Origin: Bin87 sp965220105 | GTDB taxonomy: Bacteria; Chloroflexota; Dehalococcoidia; Lucifugimonadales; UBA3495 | NCBI GenBank assembly: GCA_965220105.1 | Contig: OZ244811.1 | Location: forward strand, 2,356,001 to 2,420,000 | Length of the DNA: 64,000 bases | Direction: 5' to 3' | In this document: piece by piece, positions 37,435 to 45,908 of the stretch | Position numbering within the stretch: the first letter of the stretch is position 1 | How the letters are laid out: each line of letters opens with the position of its first letter | Made by a program: the position numbers and the translations under genes | Notes under the pieces: model-generated | Database searches by the model: none | The model's input: the letters and a program-made list of their open reading frames with translations, nothing else | What the model was told of the DNA's origin: nothing

Positions 37435-37986
37435 CTAATAAAAGGGCAATATCTGTTTGACTATTGCCTTGAATATGCCTCCCGATTTTCCGGTGGCTTC
37501 ATTCGCGAGCAGGGTTACGGATGTGGCAATAATGGCATTGAGGACAAGGGGGGTCAAGTTCAACACGATGCCGGCGGTGGCGAATCCCACCCGCTCCCCT
37601 CTCCGGTTGCCGGTTATCCGGCCGGCGACGGACAACCCTAATCCCACTACTATCAAGGGAAAGGCAAACAAAGCAGACTTGAAGAAAACTATGGCCAGGA
37701 TGCTGGCGCACATTCCAATAATGCCCATAGTGGAGATTTTGCTGAGCTCGCCCGGGGCTGCGTCGGAGGAGACGAGGGAAGTGGCAAGGGCGCCGGCGCC
37801 AGAGCCAGGGGCGGCGTAGATTCCGGTGGCGGTGTTGCCGTCGGATTCGAAATCGACTTGCATCTCCTGTCGGGGGGAACTGGGTGTCCGCCAGCCGGCA
37901 TTAGTGAATGAATACCGATTGCCGTCGTCGCCCGAAATGACGCCGAAATTGGTATGAATTAAGACATCCAAGACTCGCCCCTGCAT
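37435..37986 (-). CDS. OB-like domain fused to DUF4190-like membrane domain
   Basis: The 183-aa protein is first of the three-gene set. MQGRVLDVLIHTNFGVISGD and NRYSFTNAGW, with MQVDFESDGNTATGIY, repeat the domain of the two genes downstream. A Ser/Ala linker then leads to three membrane helices (MGIIGMCASILAIVFF, LFAFPLIVVGLGLSVAG, RVGFATAGIVLNLTPLVLNA). That is the pattern of DUF4190-type proteins. The N-terminal domain appears to be a mobile module attached to different membrane parts. Confidence 0.72.
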   Translation of the reverse strand: MQGRVLDVLIHTNFGVISGDDGNRYSFTNAGWRTPSSPRQEMQVDFESDGNTATGIYAAPGSGAGALATSLVSSDAAPGELSKISTMGIIGMCASILAIVFFKSALFAFPLIVVGLGLSVAGRITGNRRGERVGFATAGIVLNLTPLVLNAIIATSVTLLANEATGKSGGIFKAIVKQILPFY

Positions 37987-38080
37987 GAACGACTCCTGAC
38001 AACCTTGTGCAGTTGATAGCGCGACAATCTGCGATCTTGGTCAACTATGTATGTGCTCGCCAGCCTCTCGTCCATAGCAA

Positions 38081-38105
38081 ATAGTCTATGGACTCATAGT
38101 CTATG
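38081..38105 (+). promoter_or_regulatory. Operator-like repeats overlapping the XRE start
   Basis: ATAGTCTATG occurs at 38081-38090 and 38096-38105; the second copy contains the start codon. Between them GACTCATAGTC (38091-38101) is a palindrome. The layout AGTC-tatg-GACT-cat-AGTC resembles the C-box of restriction-modification controller genes, which are autoregulated and leaderless. Confidence 0.5.
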
Positions 38106-38390
38106 CGCCGTTACCCTCCCGTCACCGTGAACGTTTATCAATCCGCCTTTGGCCAACACATACGCCAATTACGGAACCGGCAGGGCGTCACCCAGGAAGA
38201 GCTGGCCCACCGCGCCGGCATTCACGTTACCTACCTGTCCGGCATCGAGCGGGGTGTCCGCAACCCGTCGCTGAAGAACATCTGCGCCCTGGCTGTCGGG
38301 CTGGAAGTCCCGGTGAGCGAGCTGTTCGCTTTTCAGATTTATCCCCCCGACTTAGCAGGGTTAAAAACCCGTTTCGCGCAACTCGTGTGA
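38103..38390 (+). CDS. XRE-family transcriptional regulator, controller-like
   Basis: The 95-aa protein is a single helix-turn-helix domain. FGQHIRQLRNRQGVTQEELA and HRAGIHVTYLSGIERGVRNP form the HTH, and SLKNICALAVGLEVPVSELF completes the fold. Size and sequence resemble controller (C) proteins. The operator-like repeats overlap its own ATG at 38103, pointing to autoregulation. No restriction or methyltransferase gene lies nearby. It might instead regulate the molybdenum hydroxylase operon 240 bp downstream on the same strand. Confidence 0.85.
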   Translation: MRRYPPVTVNVYQSAFGQHIRQLRNRQGVTQEELAHRAGIHVTYLSGIERGVRNPSLKNICALAVGLEVPVSELFAFQIYPPDLAGLKTRFAQLV

Positions 38391-38632
38391 AGGCCGCAAC
38401 GACCACTGCGCCGGAAGTGTCGCAAGCCGCACGACTCCTTTTGCGACCGGGCCGATGACGACCGGGCCGCAAATGCTGCCAACTCACCATTCCCCAATTT
38501 GACCCTTTGCCGGCTCCCGACTATACTGCCGGCTGGATTCGGCAGCCGCTGTTGCGGCAGTTTCCGCGACTTTACCTCACCCCTGCCGCTGCCGGAAATC
38601 CGCCGGCGTTCCTGACCAGAGGAGGTGTTATT

Positions 38633-39112
38633 TTGCCCAACAAAGTACCCATCACGATCACCGTGAATGGCCGTTCCCATTCCGCCGAGGTGGAACCCCG
38701 CACCCTGCTGGTGCACTTCCTGCGGGAATCCTTGAACCTGACCGGCACCAAGATCGGCTGCGACACCAGCCAGTGCGGAGCCTGCGTCGTCAAGATGAAC
38801 GGCGTAACCGTGAAGTCGTGCACCGCATTTGCCGTGCAGGCCGACGGCGCCGACGTGACGACCATCGAGGGGATTGCTCAGGACGGCAACCTCACCGCGG
38901 TCCAGGAAGCCTTCTGGAACAACCACGGGTTGCAGTGCGGCTATTGCACCGCCGGCATGATCATGTCGGTTACCGAGTTGCTGGAGCGCAACCCCAACCC
39001 ATCGGCGGACGAAGTGCGGGCCGGTCTGGAGGGCAATATGTGCCGCTGCACCGGTTACACCAACATCGTCAGGGCGGCGCTGGCCGCCGCTGCCGCACAG
39101 TCGGGAGCGTAA
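38633..39112 (+). CDS. coxS: Molybdenum hydroxylase small subunit (2Fe-2S)
   Basis: The 159-aa electron-transfer subunit has a plant-type [2Fe-2S] site at C43, C48, C51 and C63, and the C-terminal helical cluster site at C102, C105, C137 and C139 (QCGYCTAGM ... MCRCTGY). TTG 38633 is chosen because GAGGAGGTG lies 7 nt upstream and homology starts there. It passes electrons from the Mo site in the large subunit to FAD in the medium subunit. The next gene begins 9 bp later. The symbol follows the CoxS family name; the substrate is not CO by the evidence in the large subunit. Confidence 0.93.
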   Translation: MPNKVPITITVNGRSHSAEVEPRTLLVHFLRESLNLTGTKIGCDTSQCGACVVKMNGVTVKSCTAFAVQADGADVTTIEGIAQDGNLTAVQEAFWNNHGLQCGYCTAGMIMSVTELLERNPNPSADEVRAGLEGNMCRCTGYTNIVRAALAAAAAQSGA

Positions 39113-39121
39113 GGAGGCGTC

Positions 39122-41524
39122 ATGACTACACGCATATTCGGCTCCGGCATCCGGCGTCGGGAAGACCCGCGCCTGATCACCGGCCAGGCCGCCTATACCG
39201 ATGACATTAAGCTGACGGGCATGGTGCATGCTGCCATCCTGCGCAGCCCCCACGCCCACGCCCGCATCACCGGCGTCGACACTTCCGCCGCCCAGGGCGC
39301 ACCCGGCGTGCTGGCGGTTTACACCGGCGCCGACACCGCCGGCGTGCTGAACCCAATCCCCTGCGCCTGGGCCATTCCCGACTCCGACCTGAAGGCCGTG
39401 GCCTACCCGGCCATCGCGACCGACGTGGTTCGCTACGTGGGCGACGCCGTAGCCGTGGTGGTCGCCGAGAACCGCTACCAGGCCGAGGACGCGCTGGAGC
39501 TCATCGACGTACGCTACGAGCCGCTGCCGGCCATCATTGACCCGGAAAGGGCGCTGGCCGACGGGGTTTCCCAACTCCACGAGGACGCGCCCAACAACCA
39601 GGCCTTCCACTGGGTGGCCGCCGGCGGCGACACCGACGCCGCCTTCGCCGACGCGGCGATCACGGTCAGCGAGACCATCCGCCAGCAGAAGCTCATCCCC
39701 ACCGCGATGGAGACCCGCTCGGCCATAGCTTCGTATTCGCCGGCGATGGGTGAGCTGACCCTGTGGAACACCACCCAGAACCCCCACATCGCCCGGTTCG
39801 TGACCTGCCTGGTCACGGGCATCGGCGAGCACAAGATTCGCGTCATTGCCCCCGAAGTGGGGGGTGGGTTCGGCTCGAAGATTGCCGTCTATCCCTGGGA
39901 GATGATCGCCGCGTTCTGCTCGATGCAACTCGGCGTTCCGGTCAAGTGGACGGAGACGCGCACCGAGAACTACATCGCCACCACCCACGGGCGCGACCAC
40001 GTGGAATACGTGGAAATGGCGGCCAACGCCGACGGCAAGGTTACCGCCGTCCGCAGCGTGGTTTACGCCGGCATGGGCGCCTACCTGTCCACGGCGGCGC
40101 CGGGCATCCCGACCATTCTGCACGGCCTGATGTACTCGGGCCCCTACGACATCGCCAACATCAAGGCCGACGTTTACGGTGTCTTCACCAACTCCACGCC
40201 GGTGGAAGCCTACCGGGGCGCCGGCCGTCCCGAGGCTACCTTCCTGCTGGAGCGGCTGATGGACAAGGTGGCCGACGCCGCCGGCCTCGACCCGGTGGAA
40301 GCGCGCCGCCGCAACCTCATTGAGCCCTTCGACAACAACCGGGACGTTGCCATCGGCATAACCTACGACAGCGGAAACTACACCGCCGCGCTGGACCAGC
40401 TGCTGGGCCACATCGGTTACGATGCCTTCCGCCACGACCAGGAGCACGAACGGGAACACGGAACCTACCGGGGCATCGGCGTGGCCTGCTACTGCGAAAT
40501 CTGCGGCCTGGGCCCGTCCCAGGTGGCCGGCGCCGTCGGCTTCGGCGGCGGTTTGTGGGAGAGCGCCACCGTCCGCATCTACGCCACCGGCAAGGTCAAC
40601 GTCTTCATCGGCACGTCACCCCACGGCCAGGGCGAGGAGACCACCTTCGCGCAGATCGTGGCCGACGAAATCGGCGTGGACGTCGACGACGTGGAGATCG
40701 TCCACGGCGATACCGACAACACCCCAATGGGTTGGGGAACCTACGGCAGCCGCACCACCGTCGTGGGCGGCGCTGCCGTCGCCCTGACCATGCGGAAACT
40801 GCGGGACAAGGCGCGGGTCATTGCCGCGCACCTGCTGGAAGCCGACGAGGCCGACATCGAGTACAACGACGGGCAATTCTTCGTGCGAGGCGCTCCGGAC
40901 CGGGCCCAGTCCATCCAGGACATCGCGCTGCAGGCCAACGTGGCCTGGAACCTGCCCGAGGGCCTAGAACCCGGCATGGAGGCCAGCACGTACTACGACC
41001 CGCCCAACTTCAGCTACCCCTTCGGCGCCCACGCCGCCATCGTGAGCGTTGACCCGGCCAACGGGCACATCGTGCTGGACCGATACGTAGCCGTCGACGA
41101 CTGCGGGCCGCAGATCAACCCGATGGTGGTTGAGGGCCAGGTCCACGGCGGAGTGGTGCAGGGGGCCGGCCAGGCCCTCTGGGAGGGCGCCGTCTACGAC
41201 GACAACGGCCAGCTCCTCACCGGTTCCATGATGGACTACGCCATCCCGCGGGCCAACCTGGTGCCGGACATCGAGGTGCATTCCACGGTAACGCCGTCGC
41301 CCCACAACCCGCTGGGCGTGAAGGGCATCGGCGAGACCGGCACCATCGCCTCCACCGCCGCCATTTACAGCGCCGTCATGGACGCGCTCAAACCCCTGGG
41401 CGTTACTAGCCTGGACATGCCCCTGACCCCCGAGCGGGTCTGGCGGGCCATCCGGGAGAGCGGACACGACCACGGGCACGGACACGACCATGGGCATGAC
41501 CACGGCCACGGCCACAACCACTAG
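39122..41524 (+). CDS. coxL: Form II CoxL-like molybdopterin-binding large subunit
   Basis: The 800-aa protein belongs to the xanthine dehydrogenase/CODH large-subunit family. The active-site loop reads AYRGAGRPEA (residues 363-372), the form II signature. True CO dehydrogenases have a Cys-containing AYRCSFR loop. The catalytic base is Glu738 in KGIGETGT. Mo-cofactor blocks such as GGGFGSKIAVYPWE and GQGEETTFAQI are present. The last 19 residues contain 10 His (DHGHGHDHGHDHGHGHNH), an unusual tail. The enzyme likely hydroxylates an aromatic or aldehyde substrate; the natural one is unknown. Confidence 0.93.
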   Translation: MTTRIFGSGIRRREDPRLITGQAAYTDDIKLTGMVHAAILRSPHAHARITGVDTSAAQGAPGVLAVYTGADTAGVLNPIPCAWAIPDSDLKAVAYPAIATDVVRYVGDAVAVVVAENRYQAEDALELIDVRYEPLPAIIDPERALADGVSQLHEDAPNNQAFHWVAAGGDTDAAFADAAITVSETIRQQKLIPTAMETRSAIASYSPAMGELTLWNTTQNPHIARFVTCLVTGIGEHKIRVIAPEVGGGFGSKIAVYPWEMIAAFCSMQLGVPVKWTETRTENYIATTHGRDHVEYVEMAANADGKVTAVRSVVYAGMGAYLSTAAPGIPTILHGLMYSGPYDIANIKADVYGVFTNSTPVEAYRGAGRPEATFLLERLMDKVADAAGLDPVEARRRNLIEPFDNNRDVAIGITYDSGNYTAALDQLLGHIGYDAFRHDQEHEREHGTYRGIGVACYCEICGLGPSQVAGAVGFGGGLWESATVRIYATGKVNVFIGTSPHGQGEETTFAQIVADEIGVDVDDVEIVHGDTDNTPMGWGTYGSRTTVVGGAAVALTMRKLRDKARVIAAHLLEADEADIEYNDGQFFVRGAPDRAQSIQDIALQANVAWNLPEGLEPGMEASTYYDPPNFSYPFGAHAAIVSVDPANGHIVLDRYVAVDDCGPQINPMVVEGQVHGGVVQGAGQALWEGAVYDDNGQLLTGSMMDYAIPRANLVPDIEVHSTVTPSPHNPLGVKGIGETGTIASTAAIYSAVMDALKPLGVTSLDMPLTPERVWRAIRESGHDHGHGHDHGHDHGHGHNH

Positions 41525-41554
41525 CCGGCACCGGATACAGGAGGACTGATTGCT

Positions 41555-42433
41555 ATGTTTGCAGCAGAGTTTGAATACCGGAAGGCCGGCTCGATAGCGG
41601 AAGCCGTCCAGCTGCTGGCCGACAATGCGGACGCCAGGTTGCTGGCCGGCGGCCACAGCCTGATACCGTTAATGCGGTTCCGGCTGGCGCGTCCGGAGCT
41701 CATCATCGACATCGGCGGGATCGCCGGCTTGCGGGGCATCAGCGTCGGCGATGACGCGATCCGCATCGGCGCGCTGACCACTCACGCCGAAATTGCCAAC
41801 TCCGCCGAGGTGCAGCGGGCCAACGGTCTGCTGGCCGAAGCGGCCGGCGGCATTGGCGACCCGGCGGTGCGAAACCGCGGCACCATCGGCGGCAACCTGG
41901 CCCACGCCGACCCGTCTTCGGACTGGGCGACGGTGCTCACGGCGCTGGGCGCCACGGTGCATGTGCAGGGACCGACCGGCAGCCGCACAGTGGAAGCCGG
42001 CGATTTCGTTCAGGACGCCTTCGCCACGGCGCTGGCCGACAACGAGCTGATCACCACGGTAACGGTGCCCGTGCTGGCCGCCAACCAGCGCGCCGAGTAC
42101 GCCAAGATGGCCCATCCGGCCAGCTTCTACTCGGTGGTGGGCGGCGCCGTGGTGGTAACCATGGACGGCGACCGGTGCACCGCTGCTTCAGTGGCGGTGG
42201 GAGGGTTGACGCCCCGACCGGTCAAGGCGTCGGCGGTGGAAGCGGCCCTGACCGGTCTGCATCTCACGGCGGACAGCATCGGCACGGCCACGGCCAACCT
42301 CAGCCAGGACCTGGACGCCGCCGGCGTGGACATCATCGGAGATTTGTACGCCTCGGCGGAGTATCGGGCCGGCGTGGCGCCCGTCGAGGTGCAGCACGCC
42401 CTGATGCACGCCATCGGGCTGGGCCACCACTGA
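41555..42433 (+). CDS. coxM: Molybdenum hydroxylase FAD-binding medium subunit
   Basis: The 292-aa protein has the FAD motifs AGGHSLIPLMRFRLARPE (residues about 32-49) and TIGGNLAHADPSSDW (about 110-124), typical of CoxM. It takes electrons from the 2Fe-2S subunit to an acceptor. It starts at ATG 41555 with GGAGG upstream and completes an S-L-M operon. The C-terminus EVQHALMHAIGLGHH is echoed by a degraded copy 580 bp downstream. Confidence 0.94.
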   Translation: MFAAEFEYRKAGSIAEAVQLLADNADARLLAGGHSLIPLMRFRLARPELIIDIGGIAGLRGISVGDDAIRIGALTTHAEIANSAEVQRANGLLAEAAGGIGDPAVRNRGTIGGNLAHADPSSDWATVLTALGATVHVQGPTGSRTVEAGDFVQDAFATALADNELITTVTVPVLAANQRAEYAKMAHPASFYSVVGGAVVVTMDGDRCTAASVAVGGLTPRPVKASAVEAALTGLHLTADSIGTATANLSQDLDAAGVDIIGDLYASAEYRAGVAPVEVQHALMHAIGLGHH

Positions 42434-42450
42434 AGCAGTCGGCACGCCCG

Positions 42451-42470
42451 AGAGAGGCGCGCGCCTCTCT
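42451..42470. terminator. Perfect palindrome after coxM
   Basis: AGAGAGGCGCGCGCCTCTCT is a 20-bp perfect palindrome 17 bp after the coxM stop. No T-run follows, so intrinsic termination is possible but not certain. Confidence 0.45.
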
Positions 42471-42475
42471 GCCAC

Positions 42476-42481
42476 TATAAT
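42476..42481 (+). promoter_or_regulatory. TATAAT box before a small membrane gene
   Basis: TATAAT lies 14 bp before the ATG at 42496, giving a very short or absent leader. No good -35 box was seen. Confidence 0.4.
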
Positions 42482-42495
42482 AAATAACGTCCGCT

Positions 42496-42965
42496 ATGAC
42501 CGATGACAAGTGTGACGCATCGCTGGAACACCGACTGAGGAATGACAGCAGAGAGCCGATATGGAGCGTGCCACCAGGATGGGGGCGGCCATGCTTTGCT
42601 GCCTTCTGCCTTTTGACCGTTACGTTCACGGCGTATCTTACCTGGTACGACCTCGACGGGAAGGCCAACGCCGGCGCCAAAGAAATCATCGCCGCAGTCA
42701 TCCTCTCCCTACCCCCGGCGGGGGTGCGGCGGCAGTATCAGTAATCATCCTTGCGGAGGTAATGCAATACACTATGTCGACGCTGGAATACCTCAGAAAC
42801 AAGTGGGTCAAACCCCTCATCGCAAGGCATCGTGCCCAGGGACGTGCCGAGGGACGTGCCGAGATGTACGATGAGTTACGCAAGTGGCTGGAACGTCGCG
42901 AGGCCGCCGAGCAAGCCGGCTTACCATTCCATGAGCCGCCGCCTACACCGGATAAGAAAGATTAG
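42496..42965 (+). pseudogene. Small membrane protein with a charged repeat tail, one frameshift
   Basis: The first frame starts MTDDKCDASLEHRLRNDSRE, followed by a hydrophobic stretch (FAAFCLLTVTFTAYLTWYDL) and AAVILSLPPAG. After a G-run near 42720 the next frame continues AAAVSVIILAEVMQYTMSTL, then YLRNKWVKPLIARHRAQGRA. An in-frame duplicated GRAE and RKWLERREAAEQAGLPFHEP complete it. Together they make a plausible two-helix protein. The second half alone could be made from ATG 42775. The Arg-Ala-Glu-Gly repeat tail is common in small phage- and Chloroflexota-like proteins. Confidence 0.5.
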
Positions 42966-43007
42966 GTTGGTGTTATCCTCATCAGGCGTTCGCCCTCGGC
43001 AAAGTTC

Positions 43008-43077
43008 CACTCCGGCATGGTCTCCATCGAGGTAAAACACGCCCTAATGCACGCCATCGGGCTGGGGCATCACTGAG
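43008..43077 (+). pseudogene. Displaced remnant of a coxM 3' end
   Basis: This stretch encodes GMVSIEVKHALMHAIGLGHH before TGA, nearly the same as the coxM C-terminus at 42366-42433. Codon differences show that it has diverged. No further upstream coxM sequence is visible. Confidence 0.8.
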
Positions 43078-43098
43078 GGGGATAGTTTCTGCAGACGA

Positions 43099-43132
43099 GG
43101 CCACCGTGCTAGCTAGCACGGCGGCCCTTTTG
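43099..43132 (+). terminator. Rho-independent terminator-like hairpin
   Basis: A GGCC-A-CCGTGCTAG arm is followed by its complement CTAGCACGG-C-GGCC and then CTTTT. The arms are 13 bp long with matching single-base offsets. It lies at the 3' end of the minus-strand DGQHR gene and could end transcription from the plus side. Confidence 0.6.
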
Positions 43133-43155
43133 GTATCAACGTGATAGCGTCCGGG

Positions 43156-44331
43156 TTATCGGACACTAATGGGCGGCAAGTTCTCCGTGATTTGCGCCTG
43201 CAAAATACGGTACCCAGACCTGGAGCTGAACAGGCCAGATGCCCCTTCATTACCACGCTTCCAGAAGTCGGAACCAACGACCCACTCACCTTGTTTGTTG
43301 TATCCGCCCAACTCATTGAAAGGCGATTCCATCACTTTTGCGTAGCTGTTAGGGTCCAAGACGGATACTCCTTCTTGTGATCCCATCACTGCGAGCACGT
43401 TGACCAAAACCGCATGCAATGCGGTCACTCCAAGAGTGCGTTGGAGGTTATATTTCTCAGGATTGCCCATGACTTCTGGAAGGACTAAATTGATCCCCTC
43501 CCAATAAGCATTGAGAATCTCTAGTTGTTGCTTCTGACCTGACATTTTGAAATATCCTGGCTGATCTACCAACGGCCTCAACGACGTCACCATACCGTTG
43601 TTGGTAAGCAAGGTGCCGGTTTTGCTCTGCCCCGGGAATTGGATCTTGTCGCACCAGATGGTTGTTTCTGACAGCTTACTGGTCAATGCGGCGGCGGCTC
43701 CTACCCAAGCTCTCCCTGTTTCGACCAAGCGGTCTTTGACCACCTCAGAGGATTCTGCCCGGCGCTTTAGTAGTTCATAAGCCAGACCAGTTCCAATACT
43801 CTTGGCGTTGCTGTTGACTACGTGAAACTCGTTCATTTCACCATCCCGGTCAGCGCCAAGCAAGCAGACAAATGGGAGCGCATAGTCTCCCCATTTTTCT
43901 TTGTTCTCATTGTAGAGGTCAATCAACGCTCCTACCCGATGCTGACCGTCAACGATGTACAACCGATTAGTGTGGTCGAGTACTAGTTCGAAGTGTGGCC
44001 CCGTTCCGTCAAGATGACGGTCAGCGTCGAAATCCCTCAAATTAGTGAGAATCGCCGTTGGGAGGTCAACTCGATTGGTTTGCAAATCGCGCCTGAGGGC
44101 ACTGATACGGTTCTGAGTCGGCACACGTTGATAGCCATCCTGATTACCCGGCTCCAGCCGATCCACTTCGCAGAGTTCGGCGAGACCCGAAACGGGAATA
44201 GACCCGATGGCAATCTGCCTCCCGCTCTTGGAGGTCCAATCGTTATCAGTGTACCGGAGGTCCGGCAACTCTTGGATTATCACGGGCAATCGGTGTACGG
44301 CTTCCGCAGCCAGTTGTTGGGGCGTTGCCAT
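43156..44331 (-). CDS. DGQHR-domain (DndB-like) protein
   Basis: The 391-aa protein has its signature in RLYIVDGQHRVGALIDLYNE, with DGQHR at residues 128-132. It is preceded by VPTQNRISALRRDLQ and followed by FHVVNSNAKSIGTGLAYELL, the usual pattern of DGQHR/ParB-related proteins. Family members include DndB, which regulates phosphorothioate DNA modification, and others in defence loci. ATG 44331 is chosen because AGGAGA lies 8 nt upstream; the open frame to 44496 has no conserved sequence. No other dnd gene is present, so it is an orphan here. Confidence 0.82.
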   Translation of the reverse strand: MATPQQLAAEAVHRLPVIIQELPDLRYTDNDWTSKSGRQIAIGSIPVSGLAELCEVDRLEPGNQDGYQRVPTQNRISALRRDLQTNRVDLPTAILTNLRDFDADRHLDGTGPHFELVLDHTNRLYIVDGQHRVGALIDLYNENKEKWGDYALPFVCLLGADRDGEMNEFHVVNSNAKSIGTGLAYELLKRRAESSEVVKDRLVETGRAWVGAAAALTSKLSETTIWCDKIQFPGQSKTGTLLTNNGMVTSLRPLVDQPGYFKMSGQKQQLEILNAYWEGINLVLPEVMGNPEKYNLQRTLGVTALHAVLVNVLAVMGSQEGVSVLDPNSYAKVMESPFNELGGYNKQGEWVVGSDFWKRGNEGASGLFSSRSGYRILQAQITENLPPISVR

Positions 44332-44587
44332 TGAAATTCTCCTACCTCTCCTGATTTGGCACTTTGCACTTGGAGGTTCGCGACGCCGTATAACGAATTG
44401 AAAACACGATGTCAATATTTGAATCATAAATACGATTTTATAAAACGCTCCACTGTGATGGACGTGATACCCTAATGAGCGCAGCCGCGTCAGCAAGCCG
44501 TGTTACAATCGGCAGGCCCCGGCGCCGCCGGAACTGGCGTAATCTCTACATTTTCGAGCGAATCGGGCGGAATAAGCTGATTCTGCT

Positions 44588-45439
44588 ATGGACAACCGCA
44601 CTGTTACCATCACCTTCTATGGCCAGTTGGCCGACGCCGGGCCTTTGGACGCTGCGTTCGTCTTTCCGGTGGTTGAGGGGTTCCGCGACGCCCTGCGGTT
44701 GATGATGCGCCACCAGCACGCCTTCCTTACCGGACATCGGCCGCCGTACTCTGCGCTGCTGTCGGCCAGCGCGCTGCGGCTAGCGGCCATCGACGTCGGT
44801 TCCTACTCGGTGGCGCTGGAAATTGCCGGGCCGATGGCGCTGGGCGAGTTGGCCGACGCACCCCTGGACGGGCTGACCGCGCTGTTCTCCAACGCCGCCG
44901 CCGATGTCCACGCTCTGCCGAGCGAGGTGGCCTTCCCCTTGCGGAAAGTTGTGGAGGGGCTGCCGGACGGCATTGACGCGGTGGTAATCGCCGGGCCGGC
45001 CGGACGGCATCCGCTCAAGCTGACCCGAGAATTATTTGCCGACGGCCCCCCGCAGTGGGAAACCTTCCGCTGCCACGGGCGGTTGCAGGAAATCAACTGG
45101 TGCCGCGGTACCGCTGTGCTCAACTCGCCCATTGACAAATGCCTGCTGGTGTTCCCCGGAACCATGGCGGAAAGGATGCACGAGGCGGGCAACAGACTCG
45201 TTAGCGTTGCCGGCGTGGGCGAGCGCACCCCCGACGGGGTGATTATCATCAGGGAGATAGAGTCAATTACTATCAACGACGATAATGGCGGTTGGACGGG
45301 AGATATTGGCCCATTCGAGAAGGACGTGCAACAGGCCCTGGCGATAGTACGCTGGCAGGAAAAGCAGAGAGAGTGGTTCTATGACGACCAGTTGGACGCC
45401 TGGGCCGACGCGCTCCTTAAAGATGCGCTGAAAGAGTGA
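44588..45439 (+). CDS. Unrecognised protein coupled to a PIN ribonuclease
   Basis: The 283-aa protein begins MDNRTVTITFYGQLADAGPL. I recognise no family. It is predicted soluble, with a mixed alpha/beta central region (VALEIAGPMALGELADAPLD) and an acidic, tryptophan-containing C-terminus (QREWFYDDQLDAWADALLKD). Its stop overlaps the start of the PIN gene by GTGA, so the two are translationally coupled. Typical VapB antitoxins are about 70-90 residues with a DNA-binding N-terminus; this is much larger and shows no such motif. An antitoxin or accessory role is inferred only from position. Confidence 0.6.
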   Translation: MDNRTVTITFYGQLADAGPLDAAFVFPVVEGFRDALRLMMRHQHAFLTGHRPPYSALLSASALRLAAIDVGSYSVALEIAGPMALGELADAPLDGLTALFSNAAADVHALPSEVAFPLRKVVEGLPDGIDAVVIAGPAGRHPLKLTRELFADGPPQWETFRCHGRLQEINWCRGTAVLNSPIDKCLLVFPGTMAERMHEAGNRLVSVAGVGERTPDGVIIIREIESITINDDNGGWTGDIGPFEKDVQQALAIVRWQEKQREWFYDDQLDAWADALLKDALKE

Positions 45440-45879
45440 CCACTCCGGCCCCGCAAAGCGGGTTACTGGTGTTGGATACCTCGGTAGCCTCGGAGAAGTT
45501 CCGAGGCACGTCCGACAATGCCCGGTACGGCCATATTTTCGATAATGTGACTGCAGCTCTGCCTTTGCCGGCAGTAGCAGAGCTGTTGCAGCTACCCTAT
45601 CGAAACAATTGGGGTCGGCGTCGTCTGCATGATTTACAGGCATTCATTTCAGGTTTCCCCATTCTGATACCGTCCAGAGCGACTGCGGATTGGTGGGCAT
45701 CAATTCGCGCCGATTGCGCCCGTCTCGGCATTGCTGCCAGTGAAAACGATGCCTGGATTGCGGCAACCGCAGTGGTAACCGGCGGGGAACTGGTTTCTTA
45801 CGACGGCGATTACCCGCGGATGAGCATTGCCGTAGCCCGGCTGCACGTGATACGGCTAGAGCGACCTGCGCCTTATTAG
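45436..45879 (+). CDS. PIN-domain ribonuclease (VapC-like)
   Basis: The 147-aa protein has the acidic PIN quartet: D14 in LLVLDTSVASEKF, E49 in PLPAVAELLQLP, D105 in SENDAWIAATAV, and D123/D125 in SYDGDYPRM. PIN toxins of the VapC type cleave tRNA or rRNA using Mg2+. The start is GTG 45436 within the upstream stop. It forms a two-gene unit with the 283-aa protein. Confidence 0.85.
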   Translation: MTTPAPQSGLLVLDTSVASEKFRGTSDNARYGHIFDNVTAALPLPAVAELLQLPYRNNWGRRRLHDLQAFISGFPILIPSRATADWWASIRADCARLGIAASENDAWIAATAVVTGGELVSYDGDYPRMSIAVARLHVIRLERPAPY

Positions 45880-45908
45880 ATGAGTGATCTACACCTTTGG
45901 AGCATACC

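Noticed and set aside
38339..40459. Long minus-strand open frame (706 codons) opposite coxS and coxL
   Set aside because: It is a shadow of GC-rich third positions in coxS and coxL, which have full family motifs. The antisense protein is His/Gly/Val-rich with no motif.
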